DNA from: Galerina marginata
Taxonomy: Eukaryota > Basidiomycota > Agaricomycetes > Agaricales > Galerinaceae
Assembly: GCA_023014335.1 (NCBI GenBank)
Contig: JAECYW010000002.1
Span: 1,984,001-2,048,000 of the forward strand
Length of the DNA stretch: 64,000 bases
Direction: 5' to 3'
Shown: piece by piece, positions 12,202 to 23,799 of the stretch
Position numbering within the stretch: the stretch's first letter is position 1
Layout: each line of letters opens with the position of its first letter
Position numbers and translations under genes: made by a program
The notes under the pieces: model-generated
The model's input: only the letters and a program-made list of their open reading frames with translations
Told to the model about the DNA's origin: nothing
Databases searched by the model: none

Positions 12202-13941
12202 CTACGTGAATTCCATCAGATGAGTCGGAGAGTTATCTTCAACCTTCCACAACCAGAAAGGACCTATACTGAATGTGATGAGCTGAGATAGCTGAATACT
12301 GGGGAGGGTCAAACCAGCTGGATCGTCTGCACATAAAGTTACCATCTATGGGAAAGAAGTCTATAACAAGGACGTACCCTGATCATGATGAGTGGTTGTC
12401 CAAACACCGATTACCCCAGTGGCACTCCCGACACCTCCAATCTGGACTCCACTTTGACTGATAAAAAAAAGATTATCACGCAGAGCAAGAAAGCAAGGAT
12501 TTGGACAAGCCTCCATTGCGGGTGTTCGTCGTATATTGATATCTAGTATGACCATGAATTTGTAGTAGCAGTGACGCAAGAAAAGAAGGACGTACCAGTT
12601 GCCAGCGCGCCGTCCCGTCTTTTCCCATCACAACAGACCCTTCCACCGCTGCCTCGTTTCCGTTGACTCCTTTAGAGGAGCCAGAGAAGCAAAGCAGAGG
12701 GTATATGTCGTAGTTATTAGACGATGGGTCAGGCAGTCTATGAAAACGCAATTGATTGGACGGCACGACATGTAACTTGACCTCGATTAAACGGGTCGCC
12801 TCACGAAACCGCGGATCCTTGAAGAACTTGGGATGTCTGGGACCATCGGCAAGATCGGTGAACTATTCGCAATGAGCTGAGTTAGCTAGCCAACTTCATT
12901 TAAGCCATGGCATACATTGAAAGCTAAACCAGCTTAATCAGCATCCGGCGATCCTGATGTAATTACGAGGTTCACTCACCAAATAGGTCACTATGCGCGC
13001 GGACAGTAATTCAGTCCGAGGACAGGAAGATATTTGAAAGGTCAGTACCGATAATCCATGAAGCAGACATATCTTCTCCAGGTTCCTGATGGCCGAGAGT
13101 CAATTTACTGCCTAGATAATATTTTAAAAGACTTACCTTCAACTCCTGCCCAGTCATTACTGGGGTCCTTCCCAAATGTACGAGACGATAGCCTTGGTGA
13201 ATCCAGACAGGTTGGTGGCCTTGTGAGTGCCCAGCTCCCTGGGAGCTCCCGGATATTCAAAGCAACCACAACGACAAGGTGCTCCACATGGATCCAGTTA
13301 ACACGACCATCGGGCATAAATGGGCCCCATCTATTTTCCTCTTCATAGTGAAGCAGGTTATAAACAAAAGCTCTGCTTAGATCGCGCCTGTCCAGTAGCT
13401 TCGCAAGCGTCTTCTTGTCATGCTTGGAATCGATGATGGTTAAAGCAAGGTAGGCCCTGAGTTGCGCATGTAGTTGCACATCATCCTCGACTTCGGGGAC
13501 GGAGTAAAGGTTATGAAGGACGAGGGACTGGCGCATGACGCGCTTCAGCCATCCGATGTTACGGGATGAACCTGTCCGCGATACAGCCGAAGAAGAATCT
13601 TCGATGATGGTGATCAACATGCGGAGTACATGCTGCCTCTCAGAGACGTTCGGTGGCCCGCAAAACAACGCCAATTCCACCCTCATGCGGTCTGTTAGTT
13701 CATTCTTCCAGTTGATTTTCCCATTCGCGCAGGCTAGGTCTGGAAACTGTGGGGGATCAAAAGAATAAGCGATGTAGAGCTGGTGCCAGAGATACTGATC
13801 AGCCGGTTGATAAATAAGGGAATAAGCCGCGCGGCAGGTTTGCGAAAAGGCTGCTACATCCCATGGATGACAAAAAGAAAGAATGTCTTGAGCTAGTTCA
13901 ACGGGGAAGCGGAAGATAGTGGGTTGAGATTCTGTCGCCAT
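12202..13941 (-). CDS. F-box domain protein
   Basis: The N-terminal F-box reads FRFPVELAQDILSFCHP then AAFSQTCRAAYSL, the classic F-box leader plus second helix that binds Skp1. The rest (NWIHVEHL, NDWAGVEG, TWRRYVCFMDYRDLFAFN) matches a conserved group of agaric F-box proteins whose substrates are unknown. No WD40 or leucine-rich repeat follows. The start is set at MATES (13941), leaving 119 bases to the divergent neighbour; an in-frame upstream ATG at 14040 would leave only 20 bases. The middle of the gene contains two tiny exons of 11 and 8 bases (12980-12990 and 12916-12923) needed to keep the conserved RDLFAFN frame. The last exons end at 12202 with HLMEFT. Confidence 0.85.
12916..12923 (-). 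other. 8-base microexon of the F-box gene
   Basis: The exon sequence on the minus strand is CTTTCAAT. It is preceded by GGTTTAG and followed by GTATG, so both splice sites are good. It joins the split Ala codon after DLF to give AFN. The upstream neighbour exon at 12980-12990 is 11 bases, with CGCATAG before and GTGAG after. Confidence 0.7.
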
Positions 13942-14060
13942 GTCGGTGGTGACTGGTCGGGAGGCACTCGGCAATGATACATGCTGTGCTCTGACATAAC
14001 CTTGTATAGTGTCCAACACGCCTTTTATTCCCACTTCCATACCACTGCTAGGTCTCCAAA

Positions 14061-16005
14061 ATGAGATACTACGCTGTACTTTTGCTCCTGTCTACCACAC
14101 AGGCTTTCCAATTACCCTTTCACATCCCAAACTTCTTTTCTGCTGCAATCCCCGCAACACACGCTGAACAGTCACCCATCTCTGGTACTCCGAGAATAGC
14201 CATCATCGGCGCAGGAGCAGGCGGTAGTTCAGCTGCATTCTGGATCGCCAAGGCGAAGGAAAGGTTTGGTGTGGACGTCGAGATAGACGTCTATGAGCGC
14301 AATGGTTATATTGGCGGACGTGAGCTCCTAGTTTTCAACATTCCTGACGGTTTTTCATTCTATACCTGATGCAGGGAGTACTATCGTATACCCTTACAAT
14401 GATTCTTCTCTCCCTGAACTTGAACTCGGTGCATCTATCTTTGTGGAAGCCAATAAGAATCTTTGGAGAGCTTCAGACGAGTTCAATCTAACAAGACGCG
14501 ACTTTCACGACCAGGATTATGAGACTGGGATATGGGATGGTGAAAAAGTGCTAGTCTCGGTACGTACAAATAATGAAATGCGTCAATTCGTTATTTAAAA
14601 CGTGCTCTCCTTACTTCACCAGTTCTCAGGTGGCTGGTGGGATACCGCAAAAGTGTTATGGAGGTATGGATTTTTGTCGCCAAAGCGAACCGAATCTTTG
14701 TAAGTTCACATTGCTTACACGTAGCTATCCTGGCTAAATCCCACCCTAGTGTCCGCAATATGATCAACCGAATTTTGGTCCTTTATGGCTCTGAGACTCC
14801 TAAGTGGGACAGTATATTGGATCTATCAAGCTTTCTGGGTTGGACTGAGATCACGAACACCACCACCTCGAAATATCTTTCCCGTCAAGGTGTATCTGGA
14901 CAGTATGTTTCGGAGGTCGTGGAAGCAGCTACGCGAGTCAATTATGGTCAGGTAATGAGTCCTATGCCAATGCATCTAACAAATTTTTGACCTTATCCCT
15001 CAGAATGTTGACGAGATCCACGCATTAGAAGGCGCCTGCGCTCTGGCCGGGACCGGTGCCAGTGGTGTTGCAGGCGGCAACTTCCAAATGTTCGAGAAAT
15101 TCTTGAATTATTCTGGCGCTAGTGTCTATCTCAACATGCCTGTCAGTCTTCACGTACACATTTACATAGTCGATTTTGTTCATCCCTAGTCAACAGGTAA
15201 CAACCATCTTACCGTCATCTTCTTCCTCCCAACTATGGTCCGTCAAGAGCGATCGGGGAACCATTGACTACAAATCCGTAATTCTGGCCGCCCCTTTCCA
15301 TTCCACTGGTATAAATTTCCCACTCTCGATCTCGGACCAAGTTCCAGAAATACCCTATGTTCACCTTCATGTCACCTTGCTATCGACTACCTCCACCTAC
15401 CCAAATCCTGCGTACTTCGGCCTTCCGTCCTCCTCGACAGTGCCGCGTATGATGCTGACCACAAACCAAGGCGCCAGGGATGGTCGCACAAAACCGGAGT
15501 TCAATTCGCTCTCCTACCATGGTCTTGTAAAGGATGGAGAATGGGCTGTTAAAATTTTCTCCGAAAACGCACTGTCCGATGAATGGTTAAATAACATGTT
15601 CCAAGGACAAGTAGGATGGGTTCTTCGCAAAGAAGTGAGTCTGCTAGCCCTTATATACCCTGATTTACTGAAGTTGATTTTTCCAGTGGGATGCTTATCC
15701 AAAGCTCCCTCCCACATCGAACTTTCCTCCAGTCAAACTTGACCGCGGTCTTTATTATGTCAACTCCTTTGAACCGTAAGTGAGGCCTTGCAGGTGTGTT
15801 GTTGTCACTAACCAATGCACTTGCCAGGTTTATCTCGACGATGGAAACAGAAACCGTTTCCTCGCGAAACACTGTTGACTTAATGCTCAATGATGAATTT
15901 GATGCGAGTATATGTGGTCGTAAGATATCTGCTGCAGAGTCAGCAGAAAAACCGTTGGCTGAGGAGTCCACAGTCAAAGACTTCATTTTCGGCTGGGATT
16001 GCTAA
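14061..16005 (+). CDS. Prenylcysteine oxidase/lyase, secretory FAD enzyme
   Basis: The protein opens with a signal peptide (MRYYAVLLLLSTTQAFQ) and then the FAD-binding Rossmann motif IAIIGAGAGGSSAAFW. Later conserved blocks are LELGASIFVEANKNL, GACALAGTGASGVAGGN and FNSLSYHG. These identify prenylcysteine oxidase (PCYOX family), which cleaves farnesyl- or geranylgeranyl-cysteine left after breakdown of prenylated proteins, in lysosome or vacuole, making the prenyl aldehyde, free cysteine and hydrogen peroxide. Several GT-AG introns of about 50 bases interrupt the frame and all phases fit. The gene is divergent from the F-box gene and convergent with the ammonium transporter (161 bases apart). 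Amine oxidases share the FAD motif, but the later blocks are specific. Confidence 0.9.
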
Positions 16006-16166
16006 TTGCGTTCAACTTACGGATACCCTCATCTTATGATAGGCAGAATATAACCACTATGATCAAATCATGATATAATATTAACAAAGACAATTTACAC
16101 CCGGGTAACAATATACACGAAAAGGGACAGATTTTTGGTACAATAAAACGCAGGAAACATATTTGA

Positions 16167-18126
16167 TCATGGAGTTGAACTATTTTCAGATTTTTCAGTG
16201 ATGACATCCTGACGTTCAGGTCCACCAGGTGTATCGTGATGAGCATGTCCATTCAGGCTCTGGGAACGTCCATTGCCATTAGGGACGTTATTCTGGGCAT
16301 GCCCTTCTGTTTCGGAGTCTTCTGGTTTAAACGCATTAGCAGGCCTCGAGAAGCCAAATGTTGAGCAATCCGCGACGTCCCGACGCAATTCGATGTAATC
16401 CGTTGCAAACTCTCCAATCTAAACCGAAATTAGTCCAACAAAGTGAAAAAAAAGGAGGTTAGGATGCGCACCTCGACCTCGTCCATACCAACCATTTCCC
16501 CTTCAGGAGTGCTGCGCAAGTGCAGACCAGGGATCATATCGATAGCTTTTGCGACGAGAGCAGTCACGACGAAGGTGTACACGCATGTTACGACAACATA
16601 GGTGAACTGAATGTAAAGCTGCTTCCAGTTGTGGTCGACCCAACCGCCAGGAATCCCAACGTTAACGTCGTCCATGGCGATAATCCTCGTAGACGCGAAG
16701 AATGCGTTCATCAGCAACCCTACGATGCCTCCGATTGCGTGCTCAGCGAACAGGTCAAGTGCATCGTCGATGCGGAGTAAAAACTTGGCTGCAGATTCAA
16801 AGGAGTCAGAAAAGGAATAGAATGCCAGTGACAACCAACACACCCTTTGTAGCAAAATTACACAGTCCCCCTGCTAAAATCCCCACAATGACAGCTGACC
16901 ACGGCCTGAGATATCCACAGGATGGAGTAGCAGCGACAAGACCGGCTATCGTTCCGGAACAAAACCCGACCATACTCCATCGACGTTCAATGCGGAAGTC
17001 GAGAAGACACCAAACCATGCCACCAAAGGCGGCAGCTAGCATGGTATTCCACACTGCAAATATTGCTCGGAGGTTTGCACCGAAGGCACTCCCACCATTA
17101 AAGCCGAGCCATCCGAACCAGAGGATGAATGCTAAAATAGTTTGATTAGCACAAGCTTCTGATTCTTGGAGAGGCACCCACTGCCCAGTCCAACCAGAGA
17201 AACGTTGTGTGGTCTGAAGTTGAGCAATTCTCTTTCATTCCGTCGTCCTAGTACCCAGGAGTAGGCGAGACCAGCGACTCCGCTTCCAATTTCAACTGGT
17301 CCACCCCCTGTAATGGGTGAAGGACCGTGAACAGCCTGACACCAGAAAGCAAAGTAAGAGACTGACCGGCAAAGTCGAGCACGCCCCATTTAAATGCCCA
17401 ACCATGCGCACTCCACGCCCAGCAAGCCAATGGGCAATAAACGACGGTCATCCAGCAAAAAATAAATACCATGGCTGGTAAAACGCGTCCACGTTCTGCA
17501 AGACCTCCCATCAATATCCCAGCGGTTACACAGGCGAATTCCATCTGGAAAAAACTGTAAAGGATTTCTGGAATGAGAGGCGAACCCGGGGATGGATCGG
17601 CTTCTACTTTCATGAGTCCGAAACTTCTCAGATTACCAATGTATCCATTGGTCGCTGTTGATGAGAATGCCAGAGAGTAGCCCCAGAAGTACCATTGAAA
17701 AATGACGACGGCGTTACTCGCCGCAACGGCCCAAATCAAAGACACTGAAAGAGGCGGTCAGAAAAACAACGACTTTATAGGGCAACGAAAAAAACACACA
17801 CGCGCTCTTCCGACGAGAAAGCCCCGAATAAAGGAAGGCTAAGCAATCTATTAGACGCAATATAATGATAATGTTATTTTGGATTTGCTGCGTACCGAGT
17901 CCTGGTACCATGAAGGACACCATGGCACCCGCCACGATAATAAATGAAATATCGCCACGGTCGAACCTAGGGATGAGTTTTAGAATAGGACTATGCAATT
18001 GACCAAGGGAACACAATTACTGGCCAGAATCCCCTAAACGTCGTAAAATTGTCAGCAAGAGAGGAAAGGAAAGGGGGAGAGCATACTTGGGACAGGGCGG
18101 GTTGCTAGAACATGTCTGGCATCCAT
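16167..18126 (-). CDS. Ammonium transporter, Mep1/Mep3-like (AMT family)
   Basis: The short N-terminal exons give MDARHVLATRPVPRDSGQFD, then the first helix IIVAGAMVSFMVPGLGFLYS. Family blocks include ILMGGLAERGR, CPLACWAWS, ILWFGWLGFNGGSAFGAN and EHAIGGIVGLLMNAFF. About eleven helices fit an Amt/Mep channel in the plasma membrane that takes up ammonium. The first pore twin-histidine is a glutamate here (GGGPVEIGSG, Glu codon at 17291-17293), while the second histidine is kept (HAIGG, 16739-16741). In yeast that swap marks Mep1 and Mep3, not the sensor Mep2. The cytosolic tail is long, hydrophilic and rich in Asn, His and Glu. The start is divergent from LIPB, 124 bases away. Confidence 0.93.
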
Positions 18127-18250
18127 ACGATATATACTGGCCAGACTATGTAATGGGAGGAAAGAACGTGGGGTGTTTCGGAATACGAAGGATTTAAATT
18201 TTTTCAAAGTGTCCGACCGGACGAAATTGAGGTGATCTTATCTTGAACCC
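18127..18250. promoter_or_regulatory. Short divergent promoter AMT / LIPB
   Basis: Only 124 bases separate the two start codons, so initiation signals for both genes must overlap here or lie inside the neighbours. The sequence is A/T-rich in its centre; no named motif is supported. Confidence 0.4.
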
Positions 18251-19031
18251 ATGTTACCCGTTCTCTACCATTTTTTCTCCCGTCCTTTGCCGTATACACA
18301 CACCTGGAACGTCCAGGAACGCATACACCAGCTCCAGCTCCTTCTTCGTCGTTCGGCCGCACATCCCGATGTCCTGCTCCTGCTCCAGCATCGTCCGACC
18401 TACACCTCAGGTCGGAGGCAAACCGAAACCTCCCTAGTCGACGACCGTGTGCGCCTGCAGAACATCGGTGCTGACTTCGTGCCTGCCACTCGCGGTGGTC
18501 AGCTCACATACCATGGCCCTGGTCAAATCGTAGGATACCCCCTCATCGATCTCTCCAGGTACACACCCACCATGGGTGCTCGTGACTACGTCTGCCGCAT
18601 CCAGAAACTGCTACAATCTCACTTGCAAGTTTCCCATGGTATAACTCCTGTTCCCTCTGAACACACTGGTGTGTTCCTCGACCCCGTTACAAAAATCGCA
18701 AGTATTAGGCGTTCAAGTCCGCCACCGGCTGACGTCGCATGGATTCGCGATCAACGTCACCCAGGAACCTCTGCCATGGTTCGATAGAATTGTCGCCTGT
18801 GGGCTTGACGACGTCAGCGCTGGCTCCATTGAGTCAGAGCTCCGAAGGTCGATAGACGTTGAAAAGGAGATACCAGGACTTGTCACTCAGTTTGGAAATA
18901 TATTCCAACGGGATATGACCCAGATGGACTTGGAAAATCAAGGTGAAATCGGAGAAGCCATTATTGCTTTGGAAAAGGAGGCAGCGCAAGCTGGGAGCTG
19001 GTTAACACGCCCTCGTTCACACAACTCATAG
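18251..19031 (+). CDS. LIPB: Octanoyl (lipoyl) transferase, with apparent +1 frameshift
   Basis: LipB/Lip2 moves octanoate from acyl carrier protein to apo-lipoyl domains in mitochondria, the first step of lipoate synthesis. The binding motif RGGQLTYHGPGQ is intact, the catalytic lysine sits in TKIAS, and the catalytic cysteine in VACGLDD. Between TKIAS and LGVQVRHRLTSHGFAINV the frame slips by one base: the frame before 18702 stops soon after, and the conserved frame resumes from the TTA codon at 18704. A single extra base at about 18702-18705 explains it. No intron with sensible splice sites fits (the only GT-AG pair would be 7 bases). The gene has no other intron. Either a consensus error or a recent mutation; the rest looks fully conserved, so I favour an error. 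Coordinates span both frames. Confidence 0.85.
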
Positions 19032-19102
19032 GTGCCATTGGAATGCAGAATTTAATTGTGATTATTTAAGGAGTTTACGTTGTGTAAGTACTTCTGAACA
19101 CA

Positions 19103-20279
19103 CTAAAGTTTCGAGAATTCCAAAAGATCCTGCCACTTGAATTCTTCCGGTGTCTGATTGAATGCGCGTAGTAAACGTCTACCCTCTGAAAGTTGTTCCT
19201 TCCCTTCTTCCCAAAGGTAAAACTTTTGCAAAGACGTCGTCAACAACTGAGCATCCTCTTGACTCAGCATGTGTCCGTATCCGTTTGTAGATGGAGTAAT
19301 CTCGCCCCTCAGGAGCACGAGTCCGTGCGTGGCAGGCTAGCTCCGTGTATAGAGTCAAGACAAGATAAGGAGTGGCGAAAGCACCTCGCAACTTGTATTC
19401 CTTGCAAAGGTGTAAAGAGGACGGTCGCACTTGGGGGGTTTGGAGAGATCTGAACCGGCTTCTCGAAAGGGTTATTAGAGGTAGAAGGAAGTTGTGGAGA
19501 AGCATGGAAATCCCATTGGAGATAGAAAAATTCATATGCTATGTTTTCTTCGGTCGATGTAGTTTCTGAAGTGTCCTTGGGCTTGGATACGAGGCAGTGG
19601 CACCACGAAAGAAGGATAATGCCGCCCAGTATTTTCCATTTTATGAAACATGCTCAAGGGGACTGAGGCACATACATATCCGCGACCTGTCCTATTGGAT
19701 CGCGACGCATGGTAAGTTGTCCAAAGTCCAGATATTTGCTCTCGGGTATGGGCAGTAGAAAGTATGCGCGGAAGATTTAAAATGCTTGACAAAGGCTACT
19801 TTGTTGTCAGGTCATCGTGAACACCGGTCGCGTCCAAAAAAGCACACGTACTCTGAATGGTGGAGCATCTTTTCGTTCATTCAATTGCGACGCCTTAGCC
19901 CTCTTCAGGGTGTCTGGAGAGACGGCATGACTGCCCGCAAGGTCGCTTTTCTGAAATGCCGACGTGGACGCCTTCAACTCCTCAGCCTCAGCCTTGCGTC
20001 TTTCGGTTTCGTTGGCCTTGGCCTGCTCCAGAAGCTGCGATACAGACCGCCCTGACCTAACATCCGTTTAGATAACAGAGAGCATTAGTTGGAAAACCGT
20101 CAGAATTTACCGCGAAACAGACGAGGCCAAAGTGCATCTCACTCCTCTGCTTTTTGGTGTAGCTTTTGCGTATATTTTGACTGGTAATGATTCGAAATAG
20201 CTCGTTTGAACAATACGCGCCTAGTATCTGCCATGCTGTATCTGAGATCGATAACCTTGGTCAGGACACGGGTGTTCAT
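19103..20279 (-). CDS. ATP11: Atp11 F1-ATPase assembly chaperone, with three apparent +1 shifts
   Basis: Atp11 binds the free beta subunit of mitochondrial F1-ATPase during assembly. The N-terminal part gives MNTRVLTKVIDLRYSMADTR, then KRAISNHYQSKYTQKLHQKA; introns at about 20059-20140 and 19780-19840 join it to PLSSILNLPRILSTAHTREQ and YVCASVPLSMFHKM. The C-terminal part has LVLLRGEITP and TTSLQKFYLWEEG. The conserved text changes frame three times, after VPLPR (about 19585-19591), after LFTPLQ (19398-19404) and before LVLLRG (19317-19331). Each change equals one extra base, and the text on both sides is normal Atp11. Each would truncate the protein if real. The same pattern occurs in the neighbouring LIPB. 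Most simply these are sequence errors; otherwise this is a fresh pseudogene of an important gene. Confidence 0.85.
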
Positions 20280-20538
20280 GGTGGGTGAGGTCAAGTACTG
20301 GGAGCAAGTGACAAGCAAGAGTTTGTTTGCAAGTTCAACAGTCTCCCTCCTCTTCCTGCGCCGGCATCACGAATTCTCGTCAGCAATATATTACTGGTGC
20401 ATAAATTAGCTTTATATCTCATTCATGACCAGCGGTATGTTGGTTCTAATTTACAATGGGTTATGAGACATGGATATATACTAGTCTCCCGTAGCCGCAC
20501 ATTTCTGCTGAGAATTTATTTTTAAATTACGTCTGGGT

Positions 20539-23431
20539 TCAAGCAGCTAGCGCCTTGAGTTCTGCTAATCTGGCTTTCATCTTTGGTCTAGAAACAATAA
20601 ATCAGAACATCACATATCAGGCACGAGCTACTGGGCACCAAGGGACTCACACTTCAAGTAACTTGGTCTCCAGATTCTGCTTCTCTTCCTGAAGAGCCAG
20701 TCGTTTCTCTGCATCAAGCTTGGTGCTGATTTATTGCCTCTTTAAGACATCGTTTTAAGGCAATAGACAGAAAATATGCACGCACAAGACATAACCACCC
20801 TGACCATCATAATGTAAAATAAGAGCATGGTATTTCCACAGTGAAGGTCGGTGAGAGACCGTGAGGAGCGTTATATTCAACTTTGCAGCATATTCCATCA
20901 TCATTCCTTCAATTTCTGTAGGCACCAAGGAAGTTGCTTCATCCAAAACAGCATACTGGAGTTTGAGATATTAAAACTCTGGTATATAAGAGAAGGGTTG
21001 GAACTACCTTTGGATTGTGGTAAAACAGCCTTGCCCAAGCTATCTTTTGTTGATCACCTCCACTCAAGGTCTCCCGCCACTCTTTAGCAGCGTCCCATCC
21101 ACCTTCGCGATCCACAATATTGCCCATATGGACGACAGTGAGAATTTGCAATAAATCGTCGTCCGTAATATCACCTCAAGTTTCGATCAGGCCAAATTCA
21201 CAGTATGCATGGCAGAACATACGTTGAATCATATCAGCTTGGGAATGAGGATAGATGACTTGATCTCTAAGTGTGCCAAGTGGTAGATATGGCCGTTGAG
21301 GAATCAAGATGAATTGCGATGCCGCTGGCTTGTGGACAACCCCCCCATAAACAGGCCAAAGGCCCCCTAGGATTCGGAACAAAGACGACTTTCCGCAACC
21401 ATTGGGGCCCACAATGAGGAGATTTTGCTGAATAATGAAGCATTAATTTCAGTGTCATTCTGAATTGAATATAACATACACCAGGTTTAATGTGAAAACT
21501 AAGCTTCTTGACGAGAATATCGCCGTTGGGTGTTATAATCGGTACATTTTCAAATCGTATGTCTTCAGACTGAAATACTTCGCCGCGTCCTTTCAAAGCT
21601 AAAAAAAAATTGGAACCGAGAAGATTTCTGGAAATTCAGACGTACTGATGGCATTTTCTTCTTCCGTTGTGGTGTTTACGAGGGCTTTGTCGAATTTGCC
21701 TTTACGGACATCCTCCATGGTGTCAAGAAGGAGTGACACACGTGCTGTGTAACCTGCAAGTTCTGAGAGGTCTTTGTAGGAATACATTACACGACCGAAG
21801 GCATCTGCATATTGTAGAATTGTTTAATGCATACTGATTGACATGAAAATGGAGATTCTAACCTGATGATGAAAGCAGCAGGCGGCGATTCGTCACGAAT
21901 CCTGGAAGATCGTGAGTAAGAATTGGGACATCGTCAGATTTTTCGAAGCGAAGACACCTTCTGTACGGCCTCCGAGGTCAATGGTTGCAACACCAGGAAG
22001 TTTGATGAAAACAGGTATAGCACAAAGAACAAGCTAGCGAGAAAATGTCAGGCACTTGGGCCCATTGATTGTGAGAAAGAAAACGCACCCCAAAACTTCC
22101 CCAGAGCCATTTAATGATACCTTCCTCCACGCAACCAAACCACCAGCGTCGATGCAACACATTATTCTCATGAGCGATCAAGGACGCGTATTCCCGTTCG
22201 ATTAACATCTTTTCTGTGTCTTCACCCCTCATAAAAGCAACTTCTTCTGCAAACTCGACGAGGCGAGAATGTGCATGACGCAGAGACCCTGCCATCTGTG
22301 CTGACATTGCGGTATACATGCCAAAGGGTGGTGTCATGTAGCGCACTTAGTGACTCATGATGTCAGTCATCATAGAAACGGACGAATAAAAGAGAGGCTC
22401 ACACAGCATAGCCGATAGCTGGACGAAAAAAGTCAAGCCCACGATGCCTTCAGCACCTACATTCTGCGATAATTGGTAATTATACAGGATGACATCAAGA
22501 ACGGGTTTTGCGAGATTTGAATACATGGCCGCTAGGTGAGTCGAAAACCGCTGAATGTCATGGGTGATCATCCTTATAATTGAAGTGAAGAATCAGTACA
22601 TGATGGTCTGTTCATGATTCAAACGACTCACTGATCGGGATTTTTGATTCTATCATCCAAGTTCGCTATATCTAATGTTGAGACACAGAAATGGGTGTAT
22701 CGTTTCTGACAAACCTAATTTGTAGTAGACTTTCCCATCTGCACCCTCTCCTCCCTCCCCGAGATACTTTTTCATAACTTCTTGTGTTAGCCGTGTGCGA
22801 TAGGCGATTGCCAACTTGTTTTGAATATATGAGAGCCAACTGTTGGTCCAAGTTGCTGGAATGGCAACCAGGAGCCAGCGAAAGATGTTCCAAAAGAATT
22901 CGAGAGGTCGAGCTCGCACGAGACTAGCCACTATCCTGGGGAGGACTTGAATGAGATGGCAAACTCGTGAAGAGAGGTTTTCTGACGCACTTCCCATCCA
23001 AAGTCGCAACATACAGTGAAATTGCTGTCCTAAAGACGAGCAGACTTGAGTGCATAAAGAGAAGCAATGCTTCCTTTGATCGTATGCCAGGGATTACAAT
23101 GCCGAGTAGTTTCGAGAGACGTTGGAAGAACACAGAATCTACCTGCAAATAGCGGGAGCATGAGCTTGAAGAATGCTCTTGGTACAATGACAACACATAC
23201 TGCGACTCGATCAGGTTTGCTTCCTTCTCCCTTCTTCTTCACTGGATGGTCCTTTTTCGGCCTGGATGAACGACCAGATAGTCCTGTATAGGTGGACCCA
23301 AGGACATAGATGACAAAGGATATGTTCAAGATACGCTGCACCAGGGGACGATGGGCGGAGTAAAGTTTCAGGAGATGAGCGAGCTGGTCTTTTGAATCAC
23401 GAAATAACCGGGAGGGGTGAACCGACGCCAT
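20539..23431 (-). CDS. Peroxisomal ABCD half-transporter (Pxa1/Pxa2, ALD family)
   Basis: An N-terminal membrane domain is followed by a nucleotide-binding domain. Membrane-domain landmarks are [16 protein letters not shown] (loop typical of ABCD proteins) and the EAA-like motif [14 protein letters not shown]. The ATPase has Walker [10 protein letters not shown] (near 21400), the Q-loop [19 protein letters not shown], signature [15 protein letters not shown] (near 21060), Walker B AVLDEATS and the H-loop TVSHRPSLW. The protein ends in a short coiled coil ([17 protein letters not shown]) typical of ABCD1-like transporters. The family imports long-chain acyl-CoA into peroxisomes for beta-oxidation and works as a dimer of half-transporters; the partner is not in this window. 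Fifteen or so short introns fit. Which of the two Pxa paralogues this is cannot be decided. Confidence 0.93.
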
Positions 23432-23799
23432 CGAACAGGCTGGCGAAGGGAGAGAAGGGGCGAGAGCAAAAATAAAGCAGTGAGATTTGCCATGTGATTA
23501 CCATTGCATCACATTTGGCATACACAGCTCAGCTGGTAAAATACATTTATGCAGGTTGCTAGCAGGAAGACACCTGATGCAGTTGACAACCTCTCCTCAC
23601 TGTACCAGCCATGTATTTTATGGAGGGTCGAAGAAGAAATACGATGACTAAGCACCGTGTGTGAAACGCGCATGGTGGAGTTGCCTGCTCGTTCTTCCTC
23701 CCTGCTACATACTCGCGCTGGCCACAGGACATTGTCTATATTCATAGAGCACAGGCTCTTACGCCTTTTCACTGAACTGACGGTGTCGTGCCGGGGGTC
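23432..23799. promoter_or_regulatory. Divergent promoter region ABCD transporter / Ups
   Basis: This 368-base gap lies between two divergent start codons. No exon is supported. It contains no tRNA-like element and no strong repeat. Confidence 0.4.
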
